A DNA stretch of 64,000 nucleotides from a bacterium Scap17 (GTDB lineage: Bacteria > Pseudomonadota > Gammaproteobacteria > Pseudomonadales > Halomonadaceae). The translations under genes were made by a program, and so were the position numbers. Numbering within the stretch: position 1 is the first letter of the stretch; each line of letters begins with the position of its first letter. Positions 31,044 through 41,213 of this stretch are shown here, piece after piece. The notes under the pieces are model-generated. The model was given only the letters and a program-made list of their open reading frames with translations, searched no databases and was not told the DNA's origin. The DNA is taken from positions 1,302,001 through 1,366,000 of the forward strand of contig VINJ01000001.1 of assembly GCA_013376735.1 (NCBI GenBank), written 5' to 3'.

Positions 31044-32414
31044 TTGTTCTTCGAACGACCTGAAGCCGGTGAAACGGCCGTCCTGGTGCATGTCAATTTC
31101 CGGGACGAAAAAGAACGCGAGGATGCCGGTGAGCTCCTCGAACTCGTACGTTCGGCAGGCGCCGTGCCGGCGACCCTCATCGAGGGTAGCCGGCCCCGCC
31201 CCGACTCCCGTACGTTCATCGGAGAAGGCAAGCTTGAGGAAGTGCAAGAGGCCCTGGCCGTGCACGAAGCCGAGCTGGTCATTTTCAACCATTCATTGAG
31301 TCCTTCCCAGCAGCGCAACCTCGAAGCCACGCTCAAATGTCGCGTCATCGACCGTACCGGTCTGATTCTCGACATCTTTGCCCAGCGTGCGCGGACCCAT
31401 GAGGGCAAGCTGCAGGTGGAACTCGCACAGCTCGAGTACATGTCTACCCGCCTGGTGCGGGGTTGGACTCACCTTGAGCGTCAGAAAGGCGGTATCGGTC
31501 TGCGAGGCCCGGGGGAAACCCAGCTCGAGACTGACCGTCGCCTGTTGCGCGCCCGCATCAAGTCGATCCACAAACGACTCGAGAAGGTGCACAAGCAGCG
31601 CGATCAGAACCGCCGTGCCCGTGCGCGTGCCGAGATCCCGAGCCTGTCGCTGGTCGGCTATACCAACGCCGGCAAGTCGACGCTGTTCAACGCGCTGACC
31701 ACCTCCGAGGTGTACGCCGCCGATCAGCTGTTCGCGACGCTGGACCCGACGCTGCGTCGTCTGGAGCTCGAGGATGTCGGTTCGGCAGTCCTGGCCGATA
31801 CCGTCGGCTTCATTCGTCATCTGCCGCACAAGCTGGTGGAAGCCTTCCAGGCGACCCTGCAGGAAGCGGCGGAAGCGGATCTGCTGGTACATGTCATCGA
31901 CGCCGCAGACCCGGAGAATGACCGCAATACCGAGCAGGTCAACGAGGTGCTCAACGAGATCGACGCCGGTGATGTGCCGCGTCTGTTGGTCATGAACAAG
32001 ATCGATCGACTCGACATGGCGCCGCGCATCGAGCGTGATGGCTTCGGTCGTCCGCTGGCGGTGTGGCTGTCGGCACGCGATGGCAAGGGGCTGGATCTGT
32101 TGATGCAGGCCTTCGCCGAGCTGCTGTCCGACAACGTCATCTCCATGCAGCTGACGCTTGGGCCTGAGAAGTCCCGTCTACGGGCAGGTCTGCATGAGCT
32201 GGACGCGGTCAAGGACGAGCAATATGACGAGCAGGGCAATGCGCTGCTGGACATTCGTCTCGAGAAACGCGACTTTCTGCAGTTGTTGTCTCATCTTGGT
32301 GAATCGCCTGAAGATTATCTCGGCGGTGAACATGATGACCGTGAAGCCTGGCAGCGTGAGCTGTCTGCCGAACGCGCGGAAAAGCATCGCGTGTCGGTCA
32401 CGCACAAGTCCTGA
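31044..32414 (+). CDS. hflX: Ribosome-associated GTPase HflX
   Basis: A 456-residue GTPase that splits stalled or heat-damaged ribosomes. G1 is VGYTNAGKSTLFNAL, G3 DTVGF and G4 NKID. The N-terminal HflX domain includes RTFIGEGKLEEVQEAL, and the glycine-rich GGIGLRGPGETQLETDRR lies before the G domain. Translation appears to start at TTG 31044 (MFFERPEAGE), six bases after AGAGG; Pseudomonas HflX begins with the same MFFER. It is followed by a long structured spacer before hflK. Confidence 0.95.
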   Translation: MFFERPEAGETAVLVHVNFRDEKEREDAGELLELVRSAGAVPATLIEGSRPRPDSRTFIGEGKLEEVQEALAVHEAELVIFNHSLSPSQQRNLEATLKCRVIDRTGLILDIFAQRARTHEGKLQVELAQLEYMSTRLVRGWTHLERQKGGIGLRGPGETQLETDRRLLRARIKSIHKRLEKVHKQRDQNRRARARAEIPSLSLVGYTNAGKSTLFNALTTSEVYAADQLFATLDPTLRRLELEDVGSAVLADTVGFIRHLPHKLVEAFQATLQEAAEADLLVHVIDAADPENDRNTEQVNEVLNEIDAGDVPRLLVMNKIDRLDMAPRIERDGFGRPLAVWLSARDGKGLDLLMQAFAELLSDNVISMQLTLGPEKSRLRAGLHELDAVKDEQYDEQGNALLDIRLEKRDFLQLLSHLGESPEDYLGGEHDDREAWQRELSAERAEKHRVSVTHKS

Positions 32415-32802
32415 TACCGTCTGGTAACGAGACTTGCGCTGGTGCGCTGCGCAGCAGCTCGATGAGAAGTGGCGCACGAGGCAATAGCGCACTGTTGTCA
32501 CATTGCAATGGCAAGTACTACCCGGCATCCATCGCGGCGCACGAATGACGATGGATGCCCTCGCGCAGGGCATGCCCTGCGCGTCAGAGCAGCGGGCATT
32601 CAGCAGGATTGGCTGGATGCCGTCCGGCGGACGATGGCCGTCGGGCAGGGCCATGGCCTTCTCCCGCAAGGGACGCGTCGCCATGCCGTAAGAGAGAATC
32701 GGTCGCCGGAGGCCATCAGGCTCAAGGCACGGAACCGGTCGCAGCTGGCAGGGCGGCGTCATCATAATGACGAGCGGAACATCGACTGAGTGGAGACGAC
32801 GT
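32415..32802. other. Hairpin-rich spacer between hflX and hflK
   Basis: These 388 bases hold no gene. An 11-bp inverted repeat GGCATCCATCG (32524–32534) / CGATGGATGCC (32549–32559) is followed directly by a perfect 22-bp palindrome at 32562–32583 (left half CGCGCAGGGCA). Further GC-rich self-complementary patches reach to about 32690. None has a terminator T-run. The stretch could be an RNA-processing or mRNA-stability element, or a repetitive palindromic element. Confidence 0.5.
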
Positions 32803-34026
32803 ATGGCTTGGAATGAGCCGGGTGGCGGCAACCAGCATGACCCGTGGAGCGGCGGTGGTCGCAACGGGGACAAGAAGGGGGGCGGGGGTAACGGCGGTGG
32901 CAATGGTGGGCCGCCCGACCTCGACGAAGCGCTGAAGAAATTCCAGGACAAGCTCAACGGCATGCTCGGCAATGGCCGCAAGCGTCGTGGCGGTGCCGGT
33001 GGCAATGGCGGCAACGGTGGCAGCACCAATGCCTTCGCGCTGCCGGGTATCATCGGTGTCATCCTGGTCGCCATCTGGGCGGCTTCCGGCTTCTATCTGG
33101 TCGATCAGTCAGAGCGTGGCGTCGTGCTGCGTTTCGGCAAGTACAACGACATCGTCGGTCCGGGTCTGCACTGGAATCCGCCGATCATCGATGATGTGCG
33201 TGAGGTCAACGTCACCAAGGTGCGTTCGCTCTCCCAGACCAAGTCGATGCTGACCCGGGACGAGAACATCGTCGAAGTCCAGATGTCCGTGCAGTATCAG
33301 GTGTCCAACCCGCGTGATTTCCTGCTCAACGTCCGTGCGCCCGAGATCAGTCTCGAGAACGCCATGGACTCCGCGCTGCGTCACGAAGTCGGCAGTGCCG
33401 ACATGAACGACATCCTGACCTCCGGTCGTGAGCTGCTGGCCAGCAACGTCAAGTCGCGCCTGCAGTCCTATCTGGACAACTATGGTGTCGGCCTGACGCT
33501 GCAGACCATCAACGTCGAGTCCACCTCTGCGCCGGCAGCGGTCCAGGATTCCTTCGATGACGTCATCAAGGCGCGCGAGGATCGTCAGCGCACGATCAAC
33601 CAGGCGCTGGCCTACGAGAACTCGATTCTTCCGGAAGCCCAGGGTCAGGCGCAGCGCATCATCGAGGAAGCCGAGGGTTACAAGGAGTCCGTGGTCGCGA
33701 AGTCCCAGGGTGAAGCCAACCGCTTCACGTCCCTGCTGACCGAGTACCAGAAGGCGCCGGAAATCATCCGCGAGCGCATGTACTTGGAAACCATGGGCGA
33801 AGTGCTCGGCAAGACCAACAAGGTGCTGGTGGATGTCGAGAACGGCAATTCCCTCATGTACCTGCCGTTGGACAAGCTGGCCAACAAGTCCAGTGCTGCC
33901 GCCGAAGACAGCAGTGGCATGAGTCGTAGCGAGCTGGACCGTGTGTCCCGACAGGCGAGTGATGCCCTGAGCCGCAGCCAGAGCAATGATAGCAGCAACA
34001 GCATCCGTCGGGAGGGTCGTCAATGA
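32803..34026 (+). CDS. hflK: FtsH protease modulator HflK
   Basis: A 407-residue inner-membrane SPFH/band-7 protein. The first 85 residues are very rich in Gly and Asn. A single membrane segment lies at about residues 86–108, and a periplasmic SPFH domain (SERGVVLRFGKYNDIVGPGL onward) follows. With HflC it forms the large cage around FtsH that limits access to membrane substrates. The ATG at 32803 has GGAG seven bases upstream. Its stop overlaps the hflC start as ATGA, so the two are translationally coupled. Confidence 0.96.
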   Translation: MAWNEPGGGNQHDPWSGGGRNGDKKGGGGNGGGNGGPPDLDEALKKFQDKLNGMLGNGRKRRGGAGGNGGNGGSTNAFALPGIIGVILVAIWAASGFYLVDQSERGVVLRFGKYNDIVGPGLHWNPPIIDDVREVNVTKVRSLSQTKSMLTRDENIVEVQMSVQYQVSNPRDFLLNVRAPEISLENAMDSALRHEVGSADMNDILTSGRELLASNVKSRLQSYLDNYGVGLTLQTINVESTSAPAAVQDSFDDVIKAREDRQRTINQALAYENSILPEAQGQAQRIIEEAEGYKESVVAKSQGEANRFTSLLTEYQKAPEIIRERMYLETMGEVLGKTNKVLVDVENGNSLMYLPLDKLANKSSAAAEDSSGMSRSELDRVSRQASDALSRSQSNDSSNSIRREGRQ

Positions 34027-34904
34027 TCAACAATCGCTCACTGATGGCCGTCGCCGGTCTGGCCGTAGTGGCCTGGCTTGGCAGTAACAGCCTCTACACG
34101 GTTGATGAGACCCAGCGCGCCATCAAGCTCAAGTTTGGTGAAGTGGTGGAAGACAACATCCAGCCCGGTCTGCATTTCAAGCTGCCGGTCTACAACACGA
34201 TCCGTACCTTCGATACGCGCGTGTTGACGCTGGATGCCCAGGCAAGTCGTTATCTGACCCGCGAGAAGAAGGCCGTCATCGTCGACTCCTTCGTCAAGTG
34301 GAAGATCGTCGATCCGAAGCGCTACTACGAAGCGACCTCCGGCGAAGAGCAGATGGCCGAGCGCCTGATCGCGCCGCGTGTCGACGAGAGTCTGCGTAAC
34401 GAGTTCGGCAAGCTCGAACTGGTGCAGATCATCTCCGAGCAGCGTGACGCGCTGATGAAGAAGCCCACCGAAGAGCTCGACGAGGTGATGCGCAAGGAAC
34501 TGGGGGTGTCGATTCTCGATATCCGCGTCAAGCGTATCGACCTGCCGGACGAAGTCTCCCAGGCGGTCTACGAGCGTATGAAGACCGAGCGTCAGCGTGA
34601 GGCACGTGAGTATCGTGCCCAGGGTCAGGAGCAGGCCGAGAAGATCCAGGCCAATGCCGATCGTCGCCGTTCCGTCCTGCTCGCGCAGGCCGAAGAGCAG
34701 GCGCAGACCCTGCGCGGTGAAGGCGATGCCTCCGCCGCTGCCATCTATGCCGGTGCCTACGGGGCGGATACCGAGTTCTTCCGCTTCTACCGCTCTCTGC
34801 AGGCCTATCGCGACAGCTTCAAGGGCGATGGCAACATGATGGTCATGCAGCCGGACAGCGAGTTCTTCCGCTTCTTCAAGGACCCGCAGGGCAGCAACCA
34901 GTAA
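34023..34904 (+). CDS. hflC: FtsH protease modulator HflC
   Basis: A 293-residue SPFH-domain protein, partner of HflK. An N-terminal membrane anchor (about residues 5–22) is followed by YTVDETQRAIKLKFGEVVE. A long charged helix with MKTERQREAREYRAQGQEQA lies near residues 190–230. The length and the four-base overlap with hflK are standard. Its transcript probably ends at the hairpins after 34947. Confidence 0.96.
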   Translation: MINNRSLMAVAGLAVVAWLGSNSLYTVDETQRAIKLKFGEVVEDNIQPGLHFKLPVYNTIRTFDTRVLTLDAQASRYLTREKKAVIVDSFVKWKIVDPKRYYEATSGEEQMAERLIAPRVDESLRNEFGKLELVQIISEQRDALMKKPTEELDEVMRKELGVSILDIRVKRIDLPDEVSQAVYERMKTERQREAREYRAQGQEQAEKIQANADRRRSVLLAQAEEQAQTLRGEGDASAAAIYAGAYGADTEFFRFYRSLQAYRDSFKGDGNMMVMQPDSEFFRFFKDPQGSNQ

Positions 34905-34946
34905 GCAGCATCATCAAGCCCGAAGGCTTGCTTTCGGGGGTGTTGC

Positions 34947-34977
34947 GCGCGGCCTCTGGCAGCATCAGAGGCCGCGC
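34947..34977 (+). other. Strong hairpin after hflC
   Basis: A perfect 12-bp stem GCGCGGCCTCTG / CAGAGGCCGCGC with a 7-base loop lies 42 bases after the hflC stop. No T-run follows. It may protect the 3' end of hflKC mRNA. Confidence 0.6.
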
Positions 34978-35045
34978 AGTGGATGAACGTCGCTCGAGAG
35001 GTTCGCGGGGTTCATCCCACAAGGATTCATGCTAGACTCCTGCAA

Positions 35046-35067
35046 CCGGGCACCGCCCGGTTTTTTT
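35046..35067 (+). terminator. Intrinsic terminator of the hfq–hflC block
   Basis: CCGGGC (35046–35051) pairs with GCCCGG (35055–35060) around ACC and is followed by seven T. It separates the hfl operon from hisZ. A promoter-like TAGACT lies just before it at about 35034. Confidence 0.92.
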
Positions 35068-35076
35068 GTGGCCGCT

Positions 35077-35102
35077 TTTCATGCCCGGGTTTCATATTCG
35101 GG
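35077..35102 (+). repeat. 13-bp tandem duplication upstream of hisZ
   Basis: TTTCATGCCCGGG and TTTCATATTCGGG stand side by side and differ at three positions. They lie about 160 bases before the hisZ start. Confidence 0.65.
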
Positions 35103-35263
35103 CGCAAGGCCGACAGGAAAGCGTTGAGCAGGACCTTGCTTCACGGGTCTCGGTCAGCTGACGTGAAATCCCCACGGGCGTCATTATCGATATGTGCGTT
35201 ACCGAGTGGATTTCCGCGCGTCACGAGCCACCCCTTGTCATAAATCTCTCGCAGGATAGCGCA

Positions 35264-36448
35264 ATGACCATCGCAGATCGCTGGCTCCTCCCGGATGGCA
35301 TGGATGAGGTATTGCCCCCTCAGGCAACCCGTATGGAGGCGCTGCGCCGCGCGCTGCTCGACCTCTATCATCGCTTCGGCTATGACCTGGTGCTGCCGCC
35401 GCCCGTCGAATTTCTTGATTCGCTGCTGACCGGCACCGGTACCGAGCTTGATCTGCAGACCTTCAAGCTGACCGACCAGATGACCGGTCGCATGATGGGC
35501 GCCAGCGCCGACGTCACCCCGCAGGTGGCGCGCATGGACGCTCACTCTCTGCACCGCGAAGGCCCGGTACGTCTGTGCTACTGCGCCAACGTGCTGCGTA
35601 CCAAGGCGGACAAGCACCAGGGCGGTCGCAGTCCGGTGCAGGTCGGTGCCGAGCTCTTCGGTCACGCCGGCCTCGAGGCCGACCACGAGATTCTGCATCT
35701 GGCCCTGACCAGTCTCGAGCAGGCCGGCGCGGGTGAATTGCACCTGGCACTGGGTCATATCGGCATCTACCGTGCCTTGATCGCCGAAGCCGGCATGAAT
35801 GACGAGCACGAGCGTGAGCTGTTCGCTGCCATCGAGCGTAAACAGTATTCCGCTCTCGATGCATTGATCGATCGCGTGGTGGGTGACAAGGTAGTGGCGG
35901 GCATGCTCAAGGCGCTGCCGCACCTGCACGGTGATGACGAGATTCTGGCCCAGGCGCGTACCGCCTTCGCCGGCGCACCGGCGGCGGTCGCCAGCGCTCT
36001 GGATCAGTTGACGGCGCTGAGCTGCGCGGTCCGCGAGCGTCATCCGCAGGTCACGCTCTATTTCGATCTCGCCGAACTGCGCGGTTACGAGTACCACACC
36101 GGCATGGTGTTCGCGGCCTACGTCCCGGGTTACGGTCAGGCGCTGGCCAAGGGGGGGCGCTACGACGATACTGGACGAGCCTTCGGTCGTGCGCGTCCTG
36201 CCACCGGCTTCTCGATGGACCTCAAGCAGCTGGCCTCGCTGGCCGTGCAGGCTCCGGCCTGCGACGGCATCTGGGCGCCGGCACTCAACGACAGCGCGCT
36301 GCGTGAGTGTGTCGATCAGCTGCGTGCCGCTGGCGAGCGTGTCATCGAGGCCCTGCCGGGCCAGACCACCGGCGCGGATGCACACCGTTGCAATCGTGAG
36401 CTGGTCAATGGCGACGGCGGTTGGCAGGTCGTCACGCTCGATGCCTGA
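35264..36448 (+). CDS. hisZ: ATP phosphoribosyltransferase regulatory subunit HisZ
   Basis: A 394-residue paralogue of histidyl-tRNA synthetase without aminoacylation activity. It begins WLLPDGMDEVLPPQA and contains FDLAELRGYEYHTGMVF and GGRYDDTGRAFG, the HisZ forms of the synthetase motifs. HisZ works with the short catalytic subunit HisG; hisG is not in this window. Placement directly before purA matches Pseudomonas. The start follows AGGA at about 35252–35255. Confidence 0.95.
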   Translation: MTIADRWLLPDGMDEVLPPQATRMEALRRALLDLYHRFGYDLVLPPPVEFLDSLLTGTGTELDLQTFKLTDQMTGRMMGASADVTPQVARMDAHSLHREGPVRLCYCANVLRTKADKHQGGRSPVQVGAELFGHAGLEADHEILHLALTSLEQAGAGELHLALGHIGIYRALIAEAGMNDEHERELFAAIERKQYSALDALIDRVVGDKVVAGMLKALPHLHGDDEILAQARTAFAGAPAAVASALDQLTALSCAVRERHPQVTLYFDLAELRGYEYHTGMVFAAYVPGYGQALAKGGRYDDTGRAFGRARPATGFSMDLKQLASLAVQAPACDGIWAPALNDSALRECVDQLRAAGERVIEALPGQTTGADAHRCNRELVNGDGGWQVVTLDA

Positions 36449-36486
36449 GCCTGGATGACTGAGCTTGAATGGGTGAGCTTCGGTGA
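36445..36486 (+). repeat. 14-bp tandem repeat covering the hisZ stop codon
   Basis: Three adjacent 14-bp units (CTGAGCCTGGATGA, CTGAGCTTGAATGG, GTGAGCTTCGGTGA) begin on the last codon and TGA of hisZ. The repeated TGA in the units means that duplication has preserved a stop. Confidence 0.7.
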
Positions 36487-36517
36487 CCCGAGAGCGATGG
36501 CAGCGAGTGACAGATAG

Positions 36518-37918
<1,401 letters not shown>

Positions 37919-37960
37919 TCATCACGCATGGCTCCGATGAGCCTTGCATGATGGCGTGAC

Positions 37961-37999
37961 CAAGACACCCCGTCGGGATTTCCCCGGCGGGGTGTCTTG
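37961..37999 (+). terminator. Probable purA terminator
   Basis: CAAGACACCCCG (37961–37972) pairs with CGGGGTGTCTTG (37988–37999), with more pairing inside. The T-rich tail is short, but stem strength and position suit termination. Confidence 0.7.
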
Positions 38000-38239
38000 C
38001 GTTGTGGAGTTGTGGAGGGGCCTTGTAGAGAGAGCGTGCGTTTTAGAGAGGCGTAGCGGGGCTGCCGTCATCGATCACCTGGCGTGCACGGGATTGTTGT
38101 ACAGGGCGCTTGGGCTATCGGGCAGGGCTGGTAGATATTCTAAATGGGAATGATTGTTATTTTTGTTGTGATCGGCGGCTATCTTGTCGGCAAACTGGTT
38201 GCCCAGGTCGCAATTCGACGTTTTCGGTGGGGTCCCCGC

Positions 38240-38278
38240 TTCACATCGTTCTGATACAGGACTAAAATGGTCCCCAAT
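38240..38278 (+). promoter_or_regulatory. SUF operon promoter with IscR-like operator over the -10
   Basis: TTCACA (38240–38245) and TAAAAT (38263–38268) are spaced by 17 bases, a good sigma-70 promoter 36 bases before the regulator gene. The -10 lies within ATACAGGACTAAAATGGTC (38254–38272), whose core GACTAAAATGGTC differs by one base from the GACTRWWWYAGTC core of the IscR type 1 site. Binding by the regulator encoded immediately downstream would block the polymerase and give autoregulation. Farther upstream, 38148–38168 is AT-rich and loosely Fur-like. Confidence 0.65.
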
Positions 38279-38303
38279 TAATCTTCCCGTGGTGGAGGCC
38301 AGC

Positions 38304-38810
38304 ATGCTGAAGCTTTCCAAGATGACCGATTATGCCGCTGTCGTGATGGCGCGCATCGCCCGCGAGCCGGACTCGGCCCACGCGGCGATCGATCTGGCCG
38401 AAAGCGTGCAGCTGCCGCATCCCACCGTGAGCAAGACGCTCAAGGCGCTGGTGCGGGCAGGGCTGCTTGAGTCGCGTCGCGGCGCGCTGGGCGGTTATCG
38501 CTTGGCGCGCCCAGCCAGCCAGATCACGGCCAGCGACATCATCAGCGCCATCGAAGGCCCGGTGGCCGTGACCGAATGCAGTCATGCCGATGGCGATTGC
38601 GAGCTGGTCAACACCTGCGGGGTGGCCGACAACTGGCAGCGCGTCTCGTACGCCATCAGTGAGCTGCTGGGCAGCGTGACGCTGGCGCATCTGGCGTCAT
38701 CCGCGCCACTGCGCATGCCGGTGCAACTGCCGATTCAGGCCATCAGTCTGTATGGGGATGACGAGCCACTCCCCAGGGCCAAGGCATCCAACAGCACTGG
38801 CAAACGCTAG
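38304..38810 (+). CDS. SUF iron-sulfur assembly regulator (Rrf2 family)
   Basis: A 168-residue Rrf2/IscR-like repressor of the TIGR02944 type. The N-terminus MLKLSKMTDYAAVVMARIA and the winged helix HPTVSKTLKALVRAGLLES bind DNA. Three cysteines in CSHADGDCELVNTC probably hold a 2Fe-2S cluster that reports cluster supply. It is first in the SUF operon, the usual place. GGAGG at 38294–38298 fixes the start; the longer frame is discarded. Confidence 0.92.
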   Translation: MLKLSKMTDYAAVVMARIAREPDSAHAAIDLAESVQLPHPTVSKTLKALVRAGLLESRRGALGGYRLARPASQITASDIISAIEGPVAVTECSHADGDCELVNTCGVADNWQRVSYAISELLGSVTLAHLASSAPLRMPVQLPIQAISLYGDDEPLPRAKASNSTGKR

Positions 38811-38830
38811 AGCCGGCAAACGCTGAATCC
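38799..38830 (+). repeat. 16-bp tandem duplication covering the regulator stop codon
   Basis: GGCAAACGCTAGAGCC and GGCAAACGCTGAATCC are adjacent. The TAG in the first unit is the stop of the SUF regulator. Confidence 0.7.
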
Positions 38831-38945
38831 GTTGCCGCGCGACAAACATCGCCGTGGCAACACGAACATTCGAACTTCGCTGCGATTCGGGCGGGGTGAT
38901 CAGGCATCTGAACAGACCCGGAGCTCTCCGGGAGAGGAGACCAGC

Positions 38946-40388
38946 ATGGCGAGCCAGGAGATGGAGCAGCTTGTACAGCGCGAGTACAAGCAGGGCTTCG
39001 TGACCGATATCGAGAGCGACACCATTCCGCCGGGACTGGATGAAAGCGTGATTCGCTTCATCTCGGCCAAGAAGGGTGAGCCGGAGTGGATGCTGGAGTG
39101 GCGCCTGGATGCGTATCAGCAGTGGCTGAAGATGAAGGCGCCGTCCTGGGCTCACCTGGATTATCCGGAGATCGACTACCAGGCGATTTCCTACTTCAGC
39201 GCCCCGAAGAAGCCGGAAGACCGCCCGCAGAGTCTGGATGAGGTCGACCCCAAGCTGCTCGAGACTTACGAGAAGCTGGGTATCCCGTTGCACGAGCGTG
39301 CCGCACTGGCCGGTGTCGCGGTCGACGCGGTCTTCGACTCCGTGTCCGTGACCACGACCTTCAAGAAGGAGCTGTCCGAGGCGGGCGTCATCTTCTGCTC
39401 CATCTCGGAAGCCATCCAGGACTACCCGGAGCTGATCAAGCAGTATCTCGGTACCGTGGTACCCAAGGCGGACAACTTCTTCACCGCGCTGAATGCGGCC
39501 GTCTTCACCGATGGCTCCTTCGTGTTCGTGCCGGAAGGCGTCACCTGTCCGATGGAGCTTTCCACCTACTTCCGCATCAACGCCGCCAACACCGGCCAGT
39601 TCGAGCGCACTCTGATCATCTGCGAGAAGCAGGCTCAGGTCTCGTATCTGGAAGGCTGTACCGCGCCGCAGCGTGATGACAACCAGCTGCACGCCGCCGT
39701 GGTCGAGCTGGTGGCGCTGGAAGACGCCTACATCAAGTATTCCACCGTCCAGAACTGGTATCCGGGTGATGAAGACGGCAAGGGCGGCATCTACAACTTC
39801 GTCACCAAGCGTGCCGACTGCCGTGGTGACCGCTCCAAGGTCTCCTGGACCCAGGTCGAGACCGGCTCCGCGATCACCTGGAAGTACCCGTCGTGCATCC
39901 TGCGCGGCAAGGACAGTGTCGGGGAGTTCTACTCCGTCGCCGTCACCAATGGTCGTCAGCAGGCGGACACCGGCACCAAGATGATCCACATCGGTGAGGG
40001 CACCAAGTCCACCATCGTCTCCAAGGGTATCTCGGCCGGTAATTCCGAGCAGTCCTATCGTGGTCTGGTCAAGATCGGCCCGCGGGCCAAGGGCGCGCGC
40101 AACTTCACCCAGTGTGACTCGCTGTTGATCGGCGACCGCTGCGGTGCGCATACCTTCCCCTATCAGGAAATCGGCAACGCGACAGCCACCGTCGAGCACG
40201 AGGCCACGACCTCCAAGATCGGCGAAGATCAGCTGTTCTACTGCCGTCAGCGCGGCATCAGCGAGGAAGATGCGGTCAACATGATCGTCAATGGCTTCTG
40301 CAAGGACGTCTTCCAGGAGCTGCCGATGGAGTTCGCCGTCGAGGCCGAGGCGCTGCTCAACGTCACCCTTGAAGGCGCCGTCGGCTGA
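38946..40388 (+). CDS. sufB: Fe-S assembly scaffold SufB
   Basis: A 480-residue scaffold of the SufBCD complex on which clusters are built from SufS-derived sulfur. Characteristic segments are [14 protein letters not shown]-like (here [14 protein letters not shown]), [27 protein letters not shown] and [21 protein letters not shown] strong GGAGAGGAG ribosome site precedes ATG 38946. It is 135 bases after the regulator. Confidence 0.97.
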   Translation: MASQEMEQLVQREYKQGFVTDIESDTIPPGLDESVIRFISAKKGEPEWMLEWRLDAYQQWLKMKAPSWAHLDYPEIDYQAISYFSAPKKPEDRPQSLDEVDPKLLETYEKLGIPLHERAALAGVAVDAVFDSVSVTTTFKKELSEAGVIFCSISEAIQDYPELIKQYLGTVVPKADNFFTALNAAVFTDGSFVFVPEGVTCPMELSTYFRINAANTGQFERTLIICEKQAQVSYLEGCTAPQRDDNQLHAAVVELVALEDAYIKYSTVQNWYPGDEDGKGGIYNFVTKRADCRGDRSKVSWTQVETGSAITWKYPSCILRGKDSVGEFYSVAVTNGRQQADTGTKMIHIGEGTKSTIVSKGISAGNSEQSYRGLVKIGPRAKGARNFTQCDSLLIGDRCGAHTFPYQEIGNATATVEHEATTSKIGEDQLFYCRQRGISEEDAVNMIVNGFCKDVFQELPMEFAVEAEALLNVTLEGAVG

Positions 40389-40463
40389 TATCGCCGCGTC
40401 TTTCGCATTCACCCCCATTCTTGAGGGCCGCTCGCGGGCGGCCTGTCAGCAAAAGGTATCAAC

Positions 40464-41213
40464 ATGCTCGTAGTCAAAGATCTGCACGTTTCGGTGGAAG
40501 GCAAGGAAATCCTCAAGGGTCTCGATCTGACCATCAACAAGGGTGAAGTCCACGCCATCATGGGCCCGAACGGCGCAGGCAAGTCCACGCTGTCTTCCGT
40601 GATCGCCGGCAAGGACGGCTATGAAGTGACCTCGGGCACCATTACCTATGAAGGTGAGGATGTACTGGAGATGGAAATCGAGGAGCGCGCCCGTGCCGGC
40701 CTGCTGCTGGGCTTCCAGTACCCGGTGGAAATCCCGGGGGTCAAGAACGTCTACCTGCTCAAGGCGGCGCTGAACGCCAAGCGTGAAGCCCAAGGCCTGG
40801 GCGAGATTCCGGCCCCTGAGTTCATGAAGCTGATCCGCGAGAAACTGGCCTTCATGCAGATGGACGCCAGCTTCCTGCAGCGCGCCGTCAACGAAGGCTT
40901 CTCGGGCGGTGAGAAGAAGCGCAACGAGATCCTGCAGATGCTGGTGCTGGAACCGAAGCTGGCCATGCTCGACGAGATCGACTCCGGCCTCGACATCGAC
41001 GCGCTGAAGATCGTCGCCAAGGGCGTCAACTCGCTGCGCAGTGAAGAGCGTGCCGTGCTGATGGTCACCCACTACCAGCGTCTGCTCGAGCACATCGTGC
41101 CGGACCAGATCCATGTGTTGATGGATGGCCGCATCGTCAAGTCCGGCGACAAGTCGCTGGCCCTCGAACTCGAAGCCCAGGGCTATGACTGGCTGCAGGA
41201 GGAAACCGCGTAA
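40464..41213 (+). CDS. sufC: Fe-S assembly ATPase SufC
   Basis: A 249-residue ABC-type ATPase that drives conformational change in SufBCD; it is soluble and not a transporter. Walker A is GPNGAGKSTLSSV, the signature is SGGEKKRNEILQM and Walker B is LAMLDEIDSGLDID. The last A of its TAA stop is the first base of the sufD ATG, indicating coupled translation. Confidence 0.98.
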   Translation: MLVVKDLHVSVEGKEILKGLDLTINKGEVHAIMGPNGAGKSTLSSVIAGKDGYEVTSGTITYEGEDVLEMEIEERARAGLLLGFQYPVEIPGVKNVYLLKAALNAKREAQGLGEIPAPEFMKLIREKLAFMQMDASFLQRAVNEGFSGGEKKRNEILQMLVLEPKLAMLDEIDSGLDIDALKIVAKGVNSLRSEERAVLMVTHYQRLLEHIVPDQIHVLMDGRIVKSGDKSLALELEAQGYDWLQEETA

